Positions 34,023-41,333 of a stretch of 64,000 bases of DNA are shown here, piece by piece; within the stretch, counting starts at the first letter, position 1; each line of letters opens with the position of its first letter. The position numbers and the translations under genes were made by a program. The stretch lies in contig NZ_JAIRBM010000018.1 in assembly GCF_020089865.1 (NCBI RefSeq), positions 42,251-106,250 of the forward strand. Direction: 5' to 3'. This DNA comes from Microvirga puerhi (GTDB lineage Bacteria; Pseudomonadota; Alphaproteobacteria; Rhizobiales; Beijerinckiaceae). The notes under the pieces are model-generated. The model ran no database searches. It had not been told where the DNA came from and saw only the letters and a program-made list of their open reading frames with translations.

Positions 34023-34046
34023 CTTTGCCTTTGACTTTCGGCAAAG
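34023..34046. repeat. inverted repeat with 10-base loop
   Basis: CTTTGCC (34023-34029) and GGCAAAG (34040-34046) are exact complements around a 10-base loop. It follows the nested repeat by eight bases. No U-tract, so not an ordinary terminator. Confidence 0.5.
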
Positions 34047-34247
34047 AATCACGAGCGCAATTAAGAATCAGCTGGAACCAGTATTTTACCTACGGATTGA
34101 CTCGCCCCCGCATCGACTACGACCCGTCGCCAAGAAGTTTTCCAACGGATTCGTTCGTATAGTGAATGAATGCTTGACGGCCAGACTCCACAGCTAGGGA
34201 GGAATCGGTCATTTCTCGATACGGCACGAGTCTGATGGGTGCATGCC

Positions 34248-34460
34248 ATGCCTGACGAGAAACAGATCGAACGTCTCAAGCGGTTTCGCAAGCTCCGTCG
34301 CGAGCGCGGAGACCGCGAGATGAACGTCTGGGTTCCCGGTCCTCTTGGGGCTGCGATTGACCATGCGGTCGCTAGCGGCCGCTTCAGGACACGTCAGGAG
34401 GCGATCACTCATGCCCTCGAGGCCACATTTGCCGAAAAGGATCGGAATGTCGTGACGTAA
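34248..34460 (+). CDS. small ribbon-helix-helix-like protein next to repC
   Basis: A 70-residue protein, Arg/Lys-rich N-terminus (MPDEKQIERLKRFRKLRRERGDREMNVWVPGPLGAAIDHAVASG), with a short strand (EMNVWVPG) followed by two helices (AAIDHAVASGRFRTRQEAITHALEATF), the pattern of a ribbon-helix-helix DNA-binding dimer. It occupies the place of repB in a repABC plasmid, ending immediately before the ctRNA gene. It may regulate copy number or partition; the family is not identified. ATG at 34239 is an alternative start. Confidence 0.62.
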   Translation: MPDEKQIERLKRFRKLRRERGDREMNVWVPGPLGAAIDHAVASGRFRTRQEAITHALEATFAEKDRNVVT

Positions 34461-34466
34461 ATCAGG

Positions 34467-34506
34467 CAAAGCAAAAGGCCCAGGAGCTGGTAACTCCGGG
34501 GCCTTT
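34467..34506 (-). terminator. intrinsic terminator of the ctRNA
   Basis: AAAGGCCC pairs with GGGCCTTT, continued after one mismatch by GGAG/CTCC with a 7-base loop; the minus strand continues TTTTGCTTTG. Confidence 0.75.
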
Positions 34507-34546
34507 GGAGACCCACCGAGGGGTGGGCGTAAGAAATTGGTGTAGC
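34467..34546 (-). ncRNA. ctRNA-like antisense RNA upstream of repC
   Basis: On the minus strand a promoter (TTGACA 34577-34582, 18 bases, CATAAG 34553-34558) predicts a start near 34546. The RNA then folds into two stem-loops: CCCACC/GGTGGG (34512-34527) and a 3-prime terminator hairpin (34474-34506) ending in a U-rich tract. Size about 80 nt, antisense to the repC leader. This matches the copy-control ctRNA between repB and repC of repABC plasmids. Confidence 0.72.
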
Positions 34547-34552
34547 GACCTT

Positions 34553-34582
34553 CTTATGCCATCCCGACAAGCTGAATGTCAA
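34553..34582 (-). promoter_or_regulatory. promoter of the ctRNA
   Basis: Minus-strand TTGACA (perfect -35) at 34577-34582 and CATAAG (4/6) at 34553-34558, spacer 18 bases. It lies between the antisense RNA and repC, as in known repABC control regions. Confidence 0.65.
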
Positions 34583-34614
34583 GAGCATCGGTTTCGGTGA
34601 AAGCTCTCGCTTTG

Positions 34615-34630
34615 CCCTCGAAATGGAGGG
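34615..34630 (+). promoter_or_regulatory. hairpin sequestering the repC ribosome site
   Basis: CCCTC (34615-34619) pairs with GAGGG (34626-34630), which is the Shine-Dalgarno GGAGGG itself. A second 5-pair stem (AAAGC/GCTTT, 34600-34613) lies just upstream. In repABC plasmids ctRNA binding favours such SD-masking hairpins, lowering RepC translation. Confidence 0.6.
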
Positions 34631-34635
34631 ATGCG

Positions 34636-35784
34636 ATGCATGTTGCATCGTCTGGAGGCCGGCGGCTGAGACATGCCACTCTGGCCGCAAGAGCATTTGC
34701 GCTCAGTGAAGGGCGCACTGTAACACGAAAAGAACTCGCCGCTGCCGCCTATGAGGCGGAAGTCGCTCTGGTTTTGCGCCCCTCGGCCAGGCAGGTCCTG
34801 TCAGCCCTGGTAGCCAGCTGGGGCGAGCAGGCTTGGGAAAGGCTCCTGGTCTGGCCGTCCAACGAGTATTTGGCTAACCGCACCGGCTATACCGAGCGCG
34901 CGATCCGCTTCGCACTCAACCATTTGATCGGGCAGGGACTGATCATTCCTAAGGATTCTCCCAACGGGAAGCGCTATGCGGTCAAAGATCTAGCGGGCGA
35001 GATCATCGACGCCTTCGGCTTCGACCTGACCCCGGTTTATGCTCGCCGCGGTGAGTGGGCACGCCTCGTTGCTGAGCAGAAGCAGGCTCGCGCTGAGCGT
35101 AAACGTCTGTTCGACGAAATCACCGTCTCACGACGCCAGACCGAGGCGGCGATCGAGGCATTGGCGCTCCATCACCCAACACTCGATCGCACCGCCATCG
35201 AAGAGCAACTCGCTGGACTTCTGGAGCGGACGCCAAAACGCTCGACCTATGTGATGCCCCTCGACCTGGCCGAGGCCTGGGAGACACTGAGGAAAACTGC
35301 CGAGAAACTCTTTTATGAGATGGGCAATGACGGAATTCGATTCCGCCACAATGAATCAAACAATGAATCTCCTAGCGAAACTTGTACAAACGGCTTTCCG
35401 AAGAAAGCTGAGGTCGTTCTGCCAAAAGAACGACGGGCCGAGCTCCTATCACCGACTTTGATCGTTGAGGCGTGTCCAGCGATTGCGGACTATGGTCAGC
35501 CGATCCGCGACATTGGCGATATCGTTGGGGCAGGGCGCTATCTCAGAGCCTCGCTTGGGGCGCATGAAAGCGCTTGGAACGAGGCTGTCGCCGATCTCGG
35601 GCCGATCGCAGCTGCGATCGCGGTGCTGTACGTACTGCAGCTTTACGAGGACGATGTTGCCAGTGGCGCAAGCCGGATACGCAACCCAGGTGGCTACTAT
35701 CGGGCCCTCGTCCGCATGATAAAAACTCGTAAACTCGACCTTGAAACCGAACTTCTCGCCATGCGGAGACGACGGATGACCTAG
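34636..35784 (+). CDS. repC: replication initiator RepC (repABC plasmid type)
   Basis: A 382-residue initiator. The N-terminal winged-helix block is diagnostic: LLVWPSNEYLANRTGYTERAIRFALNHLIGQGLIIPKDSPNGKRYAVKDLAGEIIDAFGFDLTPV, followed by a coiled-coil-like stretch and the C-terminal WNEAVADLGPIAAAIAVLYVLQLYEDD...NPGGYYRALV segment. Start at 34636 follows GGAGGG by 5 bases; the frame extends to 34576 but that codon lies in the ctRNA promoter. RepA and RepB genes are absent upstream. The central AT-rich part holds a repeat (35349-35369), as in repC genes that contain their own origin. Confidence 0.9.
   Translation: MHVASSGGRRLRHATLAARAFALSEGRTVTRKELAAAAYEAEVALVLRPSARQVLSALVASWGEQAWERLLVWPSNEYLANRTGYTERAIRFALNHLIGQGLIIPKDSPNGKRYAVKDLAGEIIDAFGFDLTPVYARRGEWARLVAEQKQARAERKRLFDEITVSRRQTEAAIEALALHHPTLDRTAIEEQLAGLLERTPKRSTYVMPLDLAEAWETLRKTAEKLFYEMGNDGIRFRHNESNNESPSETCTNGFPKKAEVVLPKERRAELLSPTLIVEACPAIADYGQPIRDIGDIVGAGRYLRASLGAHESAWNEAVADLGPIAAAIAVLYVLQLYEDDVASGASRIRNPGGYYRALVRMIKTRKLDLETELLAMRRRRMT
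35330..35400 (+). other. candidate replication origin inside repC
   Basis: An AT-rich stretch within repC with CAATGAATC at 35349-35357 and again at 35361-35369, 12 bases apart in direct orientation. In characterised repABC plasmids oriV lies within repC in an AT-rich region. No DnaA box was recognised. Confidence 0.45.
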
Positions 35785-35808
35785 CAGGCTCGGCGAAGAG
35801 GCAGCAAG

Positions 35809-36291
35809 ATGGTCCAGCAGACCTTCATCATCTTTGGTTTTGGCTCATGGACGGCCATTACGGTCGCCTTAGGATTAGCGCTCGGCTTTCTGGCATTGTT
35901 CATGCTGGCCCGGAAGCCCCGCTACAGGCCGCACTCCATCATGACGCCGAACGAGTGCGAGTTCTATGGCCGGCTCCTGGCAGCATTTCCTGGATGCCAG
36001 ATCTGGCCTCAGATCCCAATCCTCTCGCTTGTCCGGCCGGACGCGAAAGAAGGCTCGCGGACCTTCTGGCGCGGGTTTCGCGCGATTTCGAATGCCCGTG
36101 TCGACTGGGTCATTGTCCGAGACCTTGTGATTGTTGCGATCGTCGAGCTCGATGATCGAACACACGATGCCCGCAAGGACGCTAGGCGCGATCAGATTCT
36201 GGCCTCGTGCGGCTACACGGTGGTGCGTTTCCAATCGAGAACCAGGCCCAGCTCCGAGGCAATCCGAGAGGCCGTTTGGAACCGATCATGA
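35809..36291 (+). CDS. membrane-anchored DUF2726-like nuclease-fold protein
   Basis: A 160-residue protein. One N-terminal transmembrane helix (IIFGFGSWTAITVALGLALGFLALFML) is followed by MTPNECEFYGRLLAAFPGCQIWPQIPILSLV and a C-terminal VAIVELDDRTHDARKDARRDQILASCGYTVVRFQ. The DUF2726 pattern E-L-D-D-x-T-H-D with a later RRD resembles a PD-(D/E)XK endonuclease active site. It lies 24 bases after repC, so the two may be coexpressed. Function unknown; possible roles are plasmid maintenance or defence. Confidence 0.72.
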   Translation: MVQQTFIIFGFGSWTAITVALGLALGFLALFMLARKPRYRPHSIMTPNECEFYGRLLAAFPGCQIWPQIPILSLVRPDAKEGSRTFWRGFRAISNARVDWVIVRDLVIVAIVELDDRTHDARKDARRDQILASCGYTVVRFQSRTRPSSEAIREAVWNRS

Positions 36292-36553
36292 CCTATCAAT
36301 ACCTTCGTCACCACGACTGGCATTTTAGGCGGACCTGTACATTTCGATACGCACCACATCTATTTCACACTGCCACTCCTGGAAACAGGTGTGTGAGTTA
36401 TCTTCGGCTCGATAGATCAACGCGCAATCCTGAAACCGGTGAGATATGCTCATTTTCGACGAGAAGGTGCCCGGATCGAAATGCGGCTATTGGGAGCTGT
36501 TCTGTGAGTCGGTGAAATTCACGTTCATCATGATCAGTGCCATTGACATAATC

Positions 36554-37405
36554 TCAGGCGTGGACCGACGCTGTGCCGGGACTAAGCACGACAGCTCCGC
36601 GCTCTTTTACGAGGCAACGGAAATGAACTTGCTTTCCTTCGTGCCAGATGTCCGTCTGAATCGTCTCGCCCGGGAATACTGGCGCGGTGAATCTGGCGCT
36701 GATGCTCCGTAGCCGCGCGGGCTCATTCTCACAGCATGCCTTCAAAAGGACGCGCACCGCTATGCCAAAGGTGCAAAGGCCATGCAGAATTGGTCGAGGA
36801 AAGCCTGCCTTTGTGGCAGTAGCCGGATCGATGTGAAGCGGATTCAGATCTCCTGAGAGACGATAAATCAGTGCAGCTTGTGGAAGAGTCTTGTTGAGAC
36901 AAGAGATATCCGGCTGCCGATCCGGCAAGTTTCTGGGCCTTGTCGTCGGATGATCAGATCTACTGGTCCCCACGTTTCCTCGAAGAATAAGGGTTGACTT
37001 CAACGTCGCTAGCAGCGAGCCGGAGCTATGATCGAACAGCATCCGTGAGCAGTAAATGTAGACTCCTTTTTCCGGACCTTTGTTGATGACATCGTCAACG
37101 GCGTTGTGTGCCAGTACCGTCCCTGCGGCTGGAAGGGGAGCATGAAAGTTGACGGACTGTTCGCCATGAACGACCTTGCGCCAGTCGGCTTCCAAGCATG
37201 GGTCCTTGAGCCAAAAACCGGGATCGCCAAGCACGGTTGCCATGGACGGTAGCGCAGTCAGTTTCTTTTCGTAGACGAACGGCAGATCGTCAGCGCCCTC
37301 TCCGCATCCGATACCCAGCGCATATAGGATCGTATCCCTCACATTATATGAGTGTATTTGGTTCTCGAATGTCCATTTTGACAGGCGATCGAGGTTTATT
37401 GACAC
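36554..37405 (-). CDS. MaoC-family double hotdog enoyl-CoA hydratase 2
   Basis: A 283-residue (R)-specific hydratase. N-terminal hotdog half, then the active half with the hydratase 2 motif YRLSGDLNPLHIDPATATKAGFPRPILHGLC carrying the catalytic Asp and His. The usual length of about 280 residues fits. Adds water to trans-2-enoyl-CoA giving the (R)-3-hydroxyacyl-CoA. Divergently transcribed from an NMO-like gene. The reversed orientation and AT-rich surroundings mark the left edge of the catabolic island. Confidence 0.88.
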   Translation of the reverse strand: MSINLDRLSKWTFENQIHSYNVRDTILYALGIGCGEGADDLPFVYEKKLTALPSMATVLGDPGFWLKDPCLEADWRKVVHGEQSVNFHAPLPAAGTVLAHNAVDDVINKGPEKGVYIYCSRMLFDHSSGSLLATLKSTLILRGNVGTSRSDHPTTRPRNLPDRQPDISCLNKTLPQAALIYRLSGDLNPLHIDPATATKAGFPRPILHGLCTFGIAVRVLLKACCENEPARLRSISARFTAPVFPGETIQTDIWHEGKQVHFRCLVKERGAVVLSPGTASVHA

Positions 37406-37541
37406 TTTAATACGCGCCCTATTTTCCAGCTGCTTGCAGCCAATCTACTCGAACTATCCGACACAGCGATCAATCAGAGTTTTTTGCGGGCAAGGCTACG
37501 CACGTCAGGATCTGTATCTCGTCAGCGCCTTCTCAACATAA

Positions 37542-37556
37542 GCGCAACAATTGCGC
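37542..37556. promoter_or_regulatory. operator-like palindrome between divergent genes
   Basis: GCGCAA and TTGCGC, exact complements around CAA, 15 bases in the divergent MaoC/NMO region. Candidate binding site of the IclR or TetR regulator of the island. Confidence 0.4.
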
Positions 37557-37732
37557 GATCAGTACAATAGTCTCATCATATGGAATGAGCCACAATCGAG
37601 GCGGCTGCCGAAATACAATATTGCGATTCTATCCTGCGAATTCGGCGCAATGAAAGTCCGTGTATGAACTTGATTAATTGACCGACCAGCGTAACGGCGA
37701 TAAATTTAGGCAAGTAGCGATCAATACACATG

Positions 37733-37747
37733 TCCCATATATTGGGA
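37733..37747. promoter_or_regulatory. palindrome in the NMO leader
   Basis: TCCCA and TGGGA flank TATAT, 28 bases before the TTG start of the NMO gene. Candidate operator or leader hairpin. Confidence 0.3.
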
Positions 37748-37774
37748 TAAGTCTTCGTTCATGGGAGGCAAGAG

Positions 37775-38749
37775 TTGCCGAGCGGTCAAGACATCTTTGC
37801 CGGCATTCGGCTCCCAGTCATCTGCGCACCCATGTTTTTGGTGTCTTATCCGGAACTCATACTTGCCGCGTGCAAATCCAACATTGCAGCTGCCTGTTCC
37901 GCAAGTACCGCCCGTTCTGCTTCCGAATATGGCGAGTGGCTCGACCATTTCGACGACGAACTCACCACGTATAGGAAACACAGCGGTCGCCCGACTGGGC
38001 CTTATGCGGCCAATATCAGCCTGCGCACCGGCAAAGTCGGAGCGCGGGAGCGGTTCGAGGCTGAGGTTCTTGCCTGTAAAAACCGAAGAGTGCGGCTCCT
38101 GATTACGATTAATGGCGCTCCAGGCGAGATTGTCCAGGAAGTTCACGGCTGGGGCGGTATGATCTTCCACGATGTAACGACAATCCGCCATGCAGAAAAG
38201 GCCGCAGCGGTGGGCGTCGATGGCATGATCCTGATCTGCTCGGGAGGTGGAGGGCACTCAGGTGGGCTCAATCCCTTCGCATTTGTCTCTGCGGTTCGTA
38301 AGTTCTTCGACGGGTATATCGTGCTAGCCGGTGGGATCACGACAGGCGAGCACATTCGTGCCGCGGAAGCTCTGGGCGCAGACCTCTGCTACATGGGCAC
38401 GCGTTTCATTGCCACGAAGGAAGCCCGAGCTTCTTCGGAATACAAGGAGATCATCCTAACTTCTCGTGCGGAAGATCTCGTCTATACACCCTTCTTCACA
38501 CATGGGATCCCCGCAAACATGCTGGCAAAGTCGGTCCGGCGCGTTGGGTACGATCCTCATCAGTTACCGGTCTTCGGCACAGAGAAACCACATGAGCACG
38601 CGAAGCCCTGGCGGGATGTCTGGGCCGCAGGCCAGGGAGTCGAACTGATCAATGATATTCCCCCGGTCGCCACTTTGGTCGATCGGCTCGCAGCCGAGTA
38701 CAATATGCCGCCACGCCGCCGGCAACCCTTACTGGATCGTACTGCGTGA
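37775..38749 (+). CDS. nitronate monooxygenase-family flavoprotein (NMO/2-nitropropane dioxygenase-like)
   Basis: A 324-residue FMN TIM-barrel protein. PVICAPMFLVSYPEL at the N-terminus, then HAEKAAAVGVDGMILICSGGGGHSGG with the conserved His, VLAGGITTGEHIRAAEALGADLCYMGTRFIAT (phosphate-binding and MGTRF). Family members oxidise nitronates or act as enoyl reductases; in CoA catabolic clusters the role is unknown. The start is TTG with GGGAGG 6 bases upstream. A paralogue lies at 57968. Adjacent to an enoyl-CoA hydratase on the same strand. Confidence 0.85.
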   Translation: MPSGQDIFAGIRLPVICAPMFLVSYPELILAACKSNIAAACSASTARSASEYGEWLDHFDDELTTYRKHSGRPTGPYAANISLRTGKVGARERFEAEVLACKNRRVRLLITINGAPGEIVQEVHGWGGMIFHDVTTIRHAEKAAAVGVDGMILICSGGGGHSGGLNPFAFVSAVRKFFDGYIVLAGGITTGEHIRAAEALGADLCYMGTRFIATKEARASSEYKEIILTSRAEDLVYTPFFTHGIPANMLAKSVRRVGYDPHQLPVFGTEKPHEHAKPWRDVWAAGQGVELINDIPPVATLVDRLAAEYNMPPRRRQPLLDRTA

Positions 38750-38794
38750 CTTCCGGCTCAGAGTTCAAAACCTAACCTGAGATTGGAGGAAGAC

Positions 38795-39502
38795 ATGAAT
38801 GGCTTGGTTTTACGCGACGATGTCGGTCCTGTCACAATCCTTACTCTTAACCGGCCCGAAAAGCTGAATGCACTCTCGCCCGAACTCTTCCACGAGCTGA
38901 GGGGGCATGTAGATGTCATTGCGAAAGAGGGCACCCAGATCAGATGCATCGTCGTAAGGGGAGCAGGCCGTTCCTTTTGTGCCGGTGCTGACATCAATGC
39001 CCTAAAGGCCGGAATCGTCATGGAGGATCGCGAGATGCGGTCCGAGACACTGGAGCGTCTCGGGCGGATGAAACAGGCCGTCATCGCGTCCGTCCATGGA
39101 CATTGTTATACGGGCGGCCTTGAGTTAGCCCTTGCTGCCGATATCATCATTGCAGCTACAGATACTACATTCTGCGACACTCACGCAAAACTCGGCATTG
39201 CCCCTCGATGGGGTATGTCGGCCCGACTTCCACGGCGGGTCGGACCCGCCGTTGCAAAGCGACTCTCGCTAACGTCGGAACCTATCGACGCGCATGAGGC
39301 GCTTCGAATCTCGCTGTGCGACTATGTGGTTTCGTCGGAGCGACGCGACACATTCACCATGGGCATAGCGACGAACATCGCTACCAATGATCCGTCTTCG
39401 ATTGCAACAATCAAGCATTTATATGAGAATAGCCTCGCCGTATCTTTGGATGAGGCGTTGGCCTATGAACGTCAGTACACATCATCGACGGTGCTGAGAT
39501 GA
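38795..39502 (+). CDS. enoyl-CoA hydratase/isomerase (crotonase)
   Basis: A 235-residue crotonase. RPEKLNALSPELF, oxyanion-hole SFCAGADINALK and GGLELALAADI (one catalytic Glu retained). The second active-site position, usually Glu in PE-x-KLG, is in THAKLG here, so activity may be isomerase-like or altered. GGAGGA lies 5 bases before ATG 38795; the frame's earlier TTG is not used. Follows the NMO gene by 45 bases, probably one transcript. Confidence 0.86.
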   Translation: MNGLVLRDDVGPVTILTLNRPEKLNALSPELFHELRGHVDVIAKEGTQIRCIVVRGAGRSFCAGADINALKAGIVMEDREMRSETLERLGRMKQAVIASVHGHCYTGGLELALAADIIIAATDTTFCDTHAKLGIAPRWGMSARLPRRVGPAVAKRLSLTSEPIDAHEALRISLCDYVVSSERRDTFTMGIATNIATNDPSSIATIKHLYENSLAVSLDEALAYERQYTSSTVLR

Positions 39503-39627
39503 CGTGAATAGGTATGAGATCGGATTGCACATGGAGTTGGCTGATGAGCTGTGATCATTGCTCAATCTGAATATGGATCTTGGTCTTCAACGAGTAGTGG
39601 ATGTCCAGACCGTTTGCTGAATCCTTC

Positions 39628-40407
39628 CTACGCGTGCAGGACAGCGTGAATTTCCTCTCGGATGATCTGCTTCCAGTTCTCGATGGTTTGATGATCTGCC
39701 TGCGATGCAAGAGCAGCGATGCTGAGCGCCAGATAAGTTGTGCCCTCTGTCATCGGAATCGCCATTCCGATTCCGATGACATCCTTCACGACATTGCTTT
39801 TGCTCACTGCGAACCCGGTAGAGCGGGCCTCAGTGACGATCCTACGAATTGCTTCTTGGCTGAGATTCGGATAGCTCTGCAGCAAAGGAGCGATCGTCTG
39901 AATGACTTGTTCGGATGTATCGGCGTCCAGTGCGGCAAGTAGGGCTGCGGAGCCTGCTCCGACGCCCAGGGGACGACACTGTCCGACTTCCACCGGGATG
40001 ACGCGGATCATCGCGCTACCTTCCGTCTTGAGAAGGCACGTAGCCTCAATTCCGCTTCGGCCCATAAGATACGATGTGGCGCCGGTTCGCTTTGCAACCC
40101 GGTCGATTGCGATGCGCCATTGTGCAATCTCGAGTGTGTCATGCGTGACGGTGAGGCCCAGCTCATAGGTCAGGCGTCCGACAACATAGCGCCTCTTGTC
40201 CTGCTCGTGTCTAACGAGACCTTCCTCTACGAGGCATTTGAGAATGCGGTGGGTTGTGGAGCGCGGCAGCTGCAAGGCCTCGGTAATAGCGCCCAGTTTA
40301 ACGCCATTGGAACCACCCTGACCGATCCGCCGTAGAATGGCAGCAGCCCGCCGTATGGCTTGCGTCCCATCAATATTGTCGTCAGTGGGCAGCCTTGTCA
40401 GTTCCAT
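39628..40407 (-). CDS. IclR-family transcriptional regulator
   Basis: A 259-residue regulator. N-terminal winged helix (IRRAAAILRRIGQGGSNGVKLGAITEALQLPRSTTHRILKCLVEEGLVRHEQDKRRYVVGRLTYELG), C-terminal IclR effector domain (GATSYLMGRSGIEATCLLKTE, GSAALLAAL, GFAVSKSNVVKDVIGIGMAIPM). IclR proteins sense small acids or aromatic catabolites. Located between two catabolic blocks and upstream-facing the Liv transporter; candidate controller of the island. A perfect palindrome and IclR-like half-sites lie just upstream. Confidence 0.9.
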   Translation of the reverse strand: MELTRLPTDDNIDGTQAIRRAAAILRRIGQGGSNGVKLGAITEALQLPRSTTHRILKCLVEEGLVRHEQDKRRYVVGRLTYELGLTVTHDTLEIAQWRIAIDRVAKRTGATSYLMGRSGIEATCLLKTEGSAMIRVIPVEVGQCRPLGVGAGSAALLAALDADTSEQVIQTIAPLLQSYPNLSQEAIRRIVTEARSTGFAVSKSNVVKDVIGIGMAIPMTEGTTYLALSIAALASQADHQTIENWKQIIREEIHAVLHA

Positions 40408-40434
40408 CGTTCTCTCGTCGATATGTTATCCTGT

Positions 40435-40455
40435 CCTCGCTATCCGATAGCGAGG
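40435..40455. promoter_or_regulatory. perfect palindrome upstream of the IclR gene
   Basis: CCTCGCTATC and GATAGCGAGG, exact complements with one central base (21 bases in all), lie 28 bases beyond the IclR start. Immediately beside it, between 40461 and 40500, GGAAATGG and CCATTTCC form another exact inverted pair, similar to the TGGAAAT/ATTTCCA halves bound by E. coli IclR. Candidate IclR operators. Confidence 0.55.
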
Positions 40456-40628
40456 TGGCTGGAAATGGGAATCTTCTGGAGGAAATGCCATTTCCCACGG
40501 CGCCTCTCCTCGTTCCCACTCTCGAACCGGATCGCGAAGGAGCCTCTCCGAACGGCAGTACCTCTCTGAAAGCTCGGAATCCAGCACGTGTCACAGTCGA
40601 TATGGTACAACTTTCGCCCAACGGCGAT

Positions 40629-41333
40629 CTAGACAGCGAGATAGCGCTCGACAAGGTCCGTCGAGGCATCGAACTCAGCCCAATCTCCCGAAAAGACTAA
40701 GCTGCCCGAATCCAACAGCAGAACTCGCGAGGTGCATTGCCGCGCAAACCAGAGATTCTGCTCCGCGAGCAAGATCCCAATTCCGTAAGTGGCGCAGGCT
40801 TCCACGATTTTTTCCGCGAGGTCTTCGACGATGACCGGCGCAAGACCCTCAGTCGGCTCGTCCAACAACATCAATCGTGGTCGAGCTGCGATAGCACGTG
40901 CCACGGCCAGGACTTGCTGCTGACCACCGGACAGTTGACCACCCAAGCGGTTGACCAGGTCTCTCAACAAAGGAAACCGGGCGATCACCTCCTCCAGTGT
41001 CGGCAATCCGCTTTTACGCTCGGTTCCTTGCTGGGCCAGAAGGATATTTTCCTTGACCGAAATGTGGGTGAAGATGCGGCGATCTTCAGGGACCAGAGAC
41101 AGACCGCGCCGCACCCGGTCGCTTGCGCCGATGCCGTCGAGCAGCTCGCCCTCAAGGCGGACTTCGCCGCGTACTCTTGGACCAGCATTCATGATGCTCT
41201 TCAGCAACGTACTCTTCCCGGCTCCGTTCCGGCCCAAGACCGCGAGACGGCCTCCTGTTGCCAGGCTGAGCGAAATATCGTGGAGGATATGAGCCTGTCC
41301 ATAGAAGGCGTCGACGCTGTTCAGCTCAAGCAT
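40629..41333 (-). CDS. livF: branched-chain amino acid-type ABC transporter ATPase LivF
   Basis: A 234-residue ATPase. Walker A GRNGAGKS, the LivF-type LSLVPEDRRIFTHISVKENI, signature LSGGQQQVLAVARAIAARPRLMLLDEPTEGLAP, then AEQN in place of the usual H-loop THD, as in LivF. Start at 41333 shares its first bases with the end of livG. Last gene of the Liv importer. Confidence 0.9.
   Translation of the reverse strand: MLELNSVDAFYGQAHILHDISLSLATGGRLAVLGRNGAGKSTLLKSIMNAGPRVRGEVRLEGELLDGIGASDRVRRGLSLVPEDRRIFTHISVKENILLAQQGTERKSGLPTLEEVIARFPLLRDLVNRLGGQLSGGQQQVLAVARAIAARPRLMLLDEPTEGLAPVIVEDLAEKIVEACATYGIGILLAEQNLWFARQCTSRVLLLDSGSLVFSGDWAEFDASTDLVERYLAV

Larger units (their letters stand above)
33704..34247. 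other. AT-rich non-coding region upstream of the repC replicon
   Basis: About 540 bases without a convincing gene. AT-rich from about 33,950, with two strong hairpins at 33974-34014 and 34023-34046. Its position just before the small RHH-like gene and repC makes it a candidate incompatibility, partition or control region. Confidence 0.5.
37406..37774. other. divergent promoter region of MaoC and NMO genes
   Basis: About 370 bases with no gene, relatively AT-rich. It contains two symmetric elements, 37542-37556 and 37733-37747, listed separately. Both divergent promoters should lie here. Confidence 0.5.

Noticed and set aside
33824..34162. A 112-residue plus-strand frame in the AT-rich region before repC
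   Set aside because: It runs through the hairpins at 33974-34046 and has a composition typical of translated non-coding DNA.
36288..36712. Short plus-strand frames after the DUF2726 gene, one starting with an ATGA overlap at 36288 and one at 36446
   Set aside because: The first (75 residues) has poor codon choice and no recognisable pattern; the second overlaps the MaoC gene on the opposite strand for most of its length.
40395..40700. A 101-residue plus-strand frame between iclR and livF
   Set aside because: It covers the palindromes and the 3-prime end of livF and lacks a ribosome site.
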